DNA from: Betaproteobacteria bacterium
GTDB lineage: Bacteria; Pseudomonadota; Gammaproteobacteria; Burkholderiales; SG8-41
NCBI GenBank assembly: GCA_029883965.1
Contig: JAOUIN010000103.1
Coordinates: 1 to 8,076, forward strand
DNA: 8,076 bases
Direction of reading: 5' to 3'
Shown: one piece after another, positions 7,358 to 8,076 of the stretch
How positions within the stretch are numbered: the first letter of the stretch is position 1
Layout of the letters: every line of letters begins with the position of its first letter
Notes under the pieces: model-generated
Database searches by the model: none
What the model was told of the DNA's origin: nothing
What the model saw: the letters and a program-made list of their open reading frames with translations, nothing else
Translations under genes and position numbers: made by a program

Positions 7358-8076
7358 GTGCTCGTACTCGGCATCGAAACCTCCTGCGACGAAACCGGCA
7401 TAGCCCTGTATGAGACCGGGCGCGGCCTGCGCGCCCATGCGCTGCACTCCCAGGTCGTACTGCACGCTGATTACGGGGGCGTGGTGCCGGAACTGGCCTC
7501 CCGCGACCATATCCGCCGGGTATTGCCGCTGACGCGGGCGGTCATGCTTGACGGGGGCGCCGCTCTCAAAGACCTGGATGCCATCGCCTATACCGCCGGC
7601 CCGGGGCTGGCCGGGGCGCTGCTGGTGGGCGCCGGCATCGGCACGAGCCTCGCCCATGCACTGGACATACCGGCAATCGGCATACATCACCTCGAAGGAC
7701 ACCTGCTGTCCCCCCTGCTCGCGGATCCGGCACCGCAATTCCCGTTCATCGCGCTGCTCGTGTCCGGCGGCCATACCCAGCTGATGCAGGTGGACGGTGT
7801 CGGCCGCTATACCCTGCTGGGCGAAACCCTGGATGATGCGGCCGGCGAAGCCTTCGACAAATCCGCAAAACTGCTTGATCTCGGCTATCCCGGCGGTCCG
7901 GCCATCGCGGCCCTGGCCGAAGCCGGGCAGGCCGGCAGACAGAAGCTGCCACGCCCGATGCTGCGCAGTGACAACCTTGATTTCAGTTTCAGCGGCCTCA
8001 AAACTGCTGTGCTTACAGCCGTCCGCAGCCAGCAACTGACCACACAGGGCCGCGCAGACCTGGCCGCGGAACTGCA
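7358..8076 (+). CDS. tsaD: tRNA N6-threonylcarbamoyladenosine transferase TsaD (5' part)
   Basis: The first 239 codons are present and the gene runs off the right edge (family length is about 340). TsaD moves the threonylcarbamoyl group from threonylcarbamoyl-AMP to adenosine 37 of ANN-decoding tRNAs, working with TsaB and TsaE in the cytosol. It opens with VLVLGIETSCDETG (the first V read as Met), the ASKHA-type N-terminus. The metal-binding HHLEGH has H111 and H115, matching E. coli numbering. VSGGHTQL (135-142), LGETLDDAAGEAFDK (154-168), YPGGP (177-181) and FSFSGLKTAV (209-218) follow, all conserved. The start is GTG 7358: the frame has no ATG, GTG or TTG between the stop at 7298 and this codon, and homology begins here. 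No Shine-Dalgarno is visible. It is divergent from rpsU, the usual neighbour arrangement (formerly gcp, ygjD). Confidence 0.97.
   Translation, partial: MLVLGIETSCDETGIALYETGRGLRAHALHSQVVLHADYGGVVPELASRDHIRRVLPLTRAVMLDGGAALKDLDAIAYTAGPGLAGALLVGAGIGTSLAHALDIPAIGIHHLEGHLLSPLLADPAPQFPFIALLVSGGHTQLMQVDGVGRYTLLGETLDDAAGEAFDKSAKLLDLGYPGGPAIAALAEAGQAGRQKLPRPMLRSDNLDFSFSGLKTAVLTAVRSQQLTTQGRADLAAEL

Noticed and set aside
7295..8035. A 246-codon minus-strand open frame opposite tsaD.
   Set aside because: TsaD in the plus frame is unmistakable; the opposite frame has low-complexity composition, no recognisable domain, and overlaps the rpsU promoter.

Overview
The window reads as ordinary chromosomal housekeeping DNA from a proteobacterium, most likely a betaproteobacterium. 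Three features point there: the S21 protein starts MTTVRVKENEPFEV and ends LPPKLY; a GatB/YqeY-family gene sits between rpsU and dnaG; and the primary sigma factor carries a long Lys/Ala-rich N-terminal tail. There is no sign of a mobile element, CRISPR array, rRNA or tRNA, and no obvious accessory or defence system.

Layout, left to right. Positions 1-653 (+) hold the 3' part of a phospholipase D-family cardiolipin synthase (ClsC-like). Facing it, on the minus strand, is a YdiK-type AI-2E family membrane protein (728-1822). Then comes the macromolecular-synthesis cluster, all on the minus strand and transcribed from right to left: rpsU (7247-7035), a GatB/YqeY-family gene (6928-6482), dnaG (6321-4588) and rpoD (4386-2047). 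Divergently on the plus strand, tsaD starts at 7358 and runs off the right edge.

How the genes relate. The cluster puts the initiation factors of three processes in one transcript: S21 for translation initiation, DnaG for replication priming and sigma-70 for transcription initiation. The sequence suggests layered control. A perfect TATAAT lies upstream of rpsU, dnaG and rpoD, each with a poor -35. A strong attenuator-like terminator separates rpsU from the GatB/YqeY gene. Two imperfect hairpins lie between dnaG and rpoD, and two tandem hairpins follow rpoD, the second with a U-tract. This parallels the E. coli rpsU-dnaG-rpoD operon, with the extra GatB/YqeY gene.

I found no undescribed system. 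The items most worth a second look are the histone H1-like tail of RpoD and its acidic counterpart, the symmetric -10 element between rpsU and tsaD, the GC-rich hairpin and tandem repeat just before an SD-less GTG start of tsaD, and three copies of an 8-bp motif around the putative dnaG promoter.
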